Assembly (NCBI GenBank): GCA_900548705.1
Contig: URLF01000101.1
Location: 1-8,593 of the forward strand
Length of the DNA: 8,593 nucleotides
Reading direction: 5' to 3'
From: an uncultured Porphyromonadaceae bacterium
GTDB taxonomy: Bacteria; Bacteroidota; Bacteroidia; Bacteroidales; Muribaculaceae
In this document: in pieces, positions 7,037 through 8,593 of the stretch
How the letters are laid out: every line of letters begins with the position of its first letter
How positions within the stretch are numbered: the stretch's first letter is position 1
Position numbers and translations under genes: made by a program
The notes under the pieces: generated by a model
Database searches by the model: none
Seen by the model: only the letters and a program-made list of their open reading frames with translations
What the model was told of the DNA's origin: nothing

Positions 7037-7044
7037 CAAATTTA
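7037..7044 (-). promoter_or_regulatory. -7 element of the small lipoprotein promoter
   Basis: On the minus strand this reads TAAATTTG, a full match to TAnnTTTG, about 50 bases before the ATG at 6988. Upstream of it is a run of eight A. No clear TTG is seen at -33. Confidence 0.6.
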
Positions 7045-7153
7045 CGATTTTTTTTGACACCGGATGTTAAACCTTGCCCTCTATTTGACATTCTAAACCA
7101 TAAAATGAGTACGTTCAAAACCTGTTTTCCTTTTACTGACGCGAAATCGCCGA

Positions 7154-7266
7154 GGACGCGTCCCGAAGGAATGGCATTGCTGACGCGGACGCGCCATGGC
7201 GCGTCCCTACCACAGAGATTACGTTCAAGCCCTCTTCCCCCTGTAGGGACGCGCCGCGGCGCGTCC
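7154..7266. repeat. GGACGCG palindromes in the divergent intergenic region
   Basis: The 366-base gap 6989-7354 contains GGACGCGTCC (7154-7163) and two perfect 20-base palindromes, GGACGCGCCATGGCGCGTCC (7187-7206) and GGACGCGCCGCGGCGCGTCC (7247-7266). With flanking CTAC/GTAG, blocks 7187-7210 and 7243-7266 are reverse complements at 22 of 24 positions, so they can also pair with each other around a 32-base loop. A looser direct repeat beginning ACGTTCAA precedes each side (7111-7143, 7221-7253; 24 of 33 matching). GC content is far above the surroundings. From memory, GTAGGGACGCGCC-type strings recur between genes in many Bacteroidales, so this is probably a dispersed extragenic repeat. Confidence 0.8.
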
Positions 7267-7354
7267 GCGACAACAATCCCGCCGGTGTATGCCCCAAAAG
7301 CAGAGATTGACAGATACTCATAAACAACATCTTCAACCACAAATCCGAGATGTC

Positions 7355-8350
7355 ATGAACAAGATTTTACGAACTGTGAGCGCTTTCCTGCTGGCGCTGT
7401 CGTTGACCGCAATCCCGGTAACGGCCCAGCCCGACCATAACGGTGGCCGTCAGAGCCATTTCTCTTCTTCCCAGTCAAACCGTGGCGGGGGACACAACGC
7501 CCGTCCCTCCGGCGGCAACAATGGCGGACAGTCGCGCCCCGGCAATCCGGGCAACTCAAGCCGTCCCGGAGGAAATGGCACCGGACACCGTCCCGGAGGG
7601 AACACCGGCAACAATTCCGGTCGCCCGGGAGGAAACCACCACAATAATAATAATAATAACGGTCACCGTCCCGGCGGCAATCCCGGAAACAACCACCGCC
7701 CCGACAACGGTCACCGTCCCGGTGGTTATCCCGGAAACAACCACCGCCCTGACAACGGTCACCGTCCCGGTGGTCAGCCCGGAAACAACCACAGACCACA
7801 CAGGCCGACACCGCCCCCACCGCGTCCTCCCAGACCACACCGTCCGCCGGTATATTTCGGTAGCGGCCACCATACCCATCATGTCCCCTTCTTCGGCAAT
7901 TACCACCGTCCGCTTCCTCCTCCTGCGTGGCGTCCGGCTGTTTACGGGCCGTCGTTCGGAACAATCCTCGGCATCGCCTTGGGCACCACCGTCGACATGA
8001 CCTTGCGCACCCTGCTCAACCAAGGGTACAACGTGACGAGCTACGGCAACAATGTGGTCTACCTGACCAATGTGCCGCAGATGAACTATTACTGGCCTGA
8101 CGCGGCGCTGTATTACAACAACGGTGCGCTCTGCGGCTCATCATTCACCTACCCATCTACATATTACGACATGAGCCGTTACAACGCGCTCTACAACACC
8201 TTCTGCAGCCAATACGGGGTGCCGGTGCGTTCGGTCAACCAAGGGGGCATCATCTCCTCGACATGGTTTGGCGACGGCAACCGCTACGTCACCCTGGAGT
8301 TCAACTCCAACTACGGCGACTATTACACCACCCTCAGTTTCGGACTCTGA
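7355..8350 (+). CDS. Secreted Gly/Asn/His/Pro-rich protein with conserved-looking C-terminal domain
   Basis: A 331-residue exported protein. The start at 7355 gives a clean signal peptide (MNKILRTVSAFLLALSLTAIPVTAQ, cleavage near residue 24-25); the earlier in-frame ATG at 7289 would add 22 polar residues ahead of it and is less likely. Residues about 26-197 are low complexity: Gly/Asn/Ser/Arg-rich first, then HRPGG repeats, an Asn6 run coded by (AAT)5AAC, and a Pro/His/Arg stretch. Residues about 198-331 are a compact, aromatic-rich domain with GTILGIALG, VVYLTNVPQ, a YYWPDA motif, two cysteines and YVTLEFNSNYGDYYTTLSFG at the end. From memory, similar Tyr-rich C-terminal domains behind His/Pro/Arg-rich regions occur in other Bacteroidales, with no established function. 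The His-rich part could bind metal, but that is only inference. It overlaps the next gene by one base. Confidence 0.88.
   Translation: MNKILRTVSAFLLALSLTAIPVTAQPDHNGGRQSHFSSSQSNRGGGHNARPSGGNNGGQSRPGNPGNSSRPGGNGTGHRPGGNTGNNSGRPGGNHHNNNNNNGHRPGGNPGNNHRPDNGHRPGGYPGNNHRPDNGHRPGGQPGNNHRPHRPTPPPPRPPRPHRPPVYFGSGHHTHHVPFFGNYHRPLPPPAWRPAVYGPSFGTILGIALGTTVDMTLRTLLNQGYNVTSYGNNVVYLTNVPQMNYYWPDAALYYNNGALCGSSFTYPSTYYDMSRYNALYNTFCSQYGVPVRSVNQGGIISSTWFGDGNRYVTLEFNSNYGDYYTTLSFGL
7661..7804 (+). repeat. 48-bp tandem repeat within the secreted protein gene
   Basis: Two full units (7661-7708, 7709-7756) and a third that diverges after about 36 bases encode residues 103-118, 119-134 and 135-150. Each unit reads GHRPGG-x-PGNNHRPDN with x being N, Y or Q. 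The unit is a multiple of three, so copy-number change would alter length without breaking the frame. Most differences between units fall in the codon for x and its neighbour. Confidence 0.9.
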
Positions 8351-8593
8351 TGGCAGACAACTATCTTGAAAAGAGGATGGAGGAGCATCGCGCCGGCGCG
8401 GGCCGTCAGGCTTTCCGTCCTCGCCTGACTCCGCGCGGGCGGCGCCCCGGGGAGCTGGTGGTGGAGTTCACCCCCTGCCCGGTTGTGATACGCGACATCG
8501 AGAGGCCCGGGATGACGGGAGTGATACGCGAACTGGTGGCGGCGGGGTTCAAGGTCTGCTTCACGATGGCCGACATCCACCGGGCCACCCGCC
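8350..8593 (+). CDS. 5' part of a gene for a possible short-chain-dehydrogenase-like protein (cut by window end)
   Basis: The ATG overlaps the stop of the preceding gene (TGATG at 8348-8352) and opens 81 codons without a stop to the window edge. The N-terminus NYLEKRMEEHRAG followed by a basic, proline-containing stretch (to about residue 34) resembles the extension seen in certain Bacteroidales SDR-family oxidoreductases, from memory. Residues 44-70 then read as strand-loop-helix-strand (PVVIRDIERPGMTGVIRELV, AAGFKV), the Rossmann beginning. The usual TGxxxGxG cofactor loop is not intact here: only G54 and G57 remain. It may be a paralogue that does not bind NAD(P), or not an SDR at all. The one-base overlap suggests co-transcription and translational coupling with the secreted protein. 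The gene is certainly coding by codon pattern; the family is tentative. Confidence 0.7.
   Translation, partial: MADNYLEKRMEEHRAGAGRQAFRPRLTPRGRRPGELVVEFTPCPVVIRDIERPGMTGVIRELVAAGFKVCFTMADIHRATR

Noticed and set aside
7133..7342. Small open frames with peptides such as TRHGAS and GRDAPWRV
   Set aside because: They are translations of the GGACGCG palindromes, a common source of false gene calls.
7289..7354. Upstream in-frame ATG as start of the secreted repeat protein
   Set aside because: It would put 22 polar residues ahead of a normal signal peptide; the ATG at 7355 gives a standard exported N-terminus.
7661..7804. CRISPR or intergenic tandem array
   Set aside because: The 48-bp units are in frame within a coding sequence and encode a regular GHRPGG peptide repeat.
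7353..8023. Long minus-strand open frames opposite the secreted repeat protein
   Set aside because: They arise from the high-GC, repetitive codons of the plus-strand gene and give Arg/Asp/Gly/Val-rich nonsense peptides.

Overview
The window looks like chromosomal DNA from a gut Bacteroidales bacterium, most likely a Muribaculaceae- or Prevotella-like lineage. The evidence is: (1) promoters of the Bacteroidetes type, with TAnnTTTG at -7, and no Shine-Dalgarno sequences at the starts; (2) a malate dehydrogenase that reads as the Bacteroides type along its whole length; (3) LTSC lipoboxes; (4) a very large secreted protein with SusE/F-like beta modules and a C-terminal tail resembling a type IX secretion sorting domain; (5) moderately high GC coding DNA with AT-rich leaders. 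The family-level assignment is inference.

Layout. 1-53: the last codons of an upstream gene. 89-1174: malate dehydrogenase (mdh) as a complete unit with promoter and hairpin terminator. 1250-1717: a lipid-anchored thioredoxin-fold protein. 1718-2194: a gene-free convergent region holding a 274-bp nested inverted repeat, then two back-to-back terminators, one for each strand. 2195-5908 (minus): a 1237-residue exported multidomain protein, driven from a TACCTTTG promoter that has a run of nine C just upstream. 5909-6532: a gene-free stretch dominated by a palindromic element with five copies of a GATTCC-N3-GGAATC core. 6533-6988 (minus): a small lipoprotein of unknown function with its own promoter. 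6989-7354: a divergent intergenic region with GGACGCG palindromes. 7355-8350: a secreted Gly/Asn/His/Pro-rich protein with a globular C-terminal domain. 8350-8593: the start of another gene, overlapping the previous stop by one base (TGATG) and cut by the window edge. It looks like a short-chain-dehydrogenase-type protein with an abnormal cofactor loop.

How it fits together. mdh is housekeeping central metabolism. The other complete genes encode envelope or exported proteins (two lipoproteins, two signal-peptide proteins). Nothing ties them into one pathway, and apart from the 7355/8350 pair each appears to be its own transcription unit. I see no CRISPR array, transposase, phage gene, tRNA or rRNA. 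The most unusual content is non-coding: three unrelated families of intergenic palindromes in 8.6 kb, and a homopolymer tract at the promoter of the large surface or secreted protein, which could make its expression variable. I did not find a convincing new multi-gene system.
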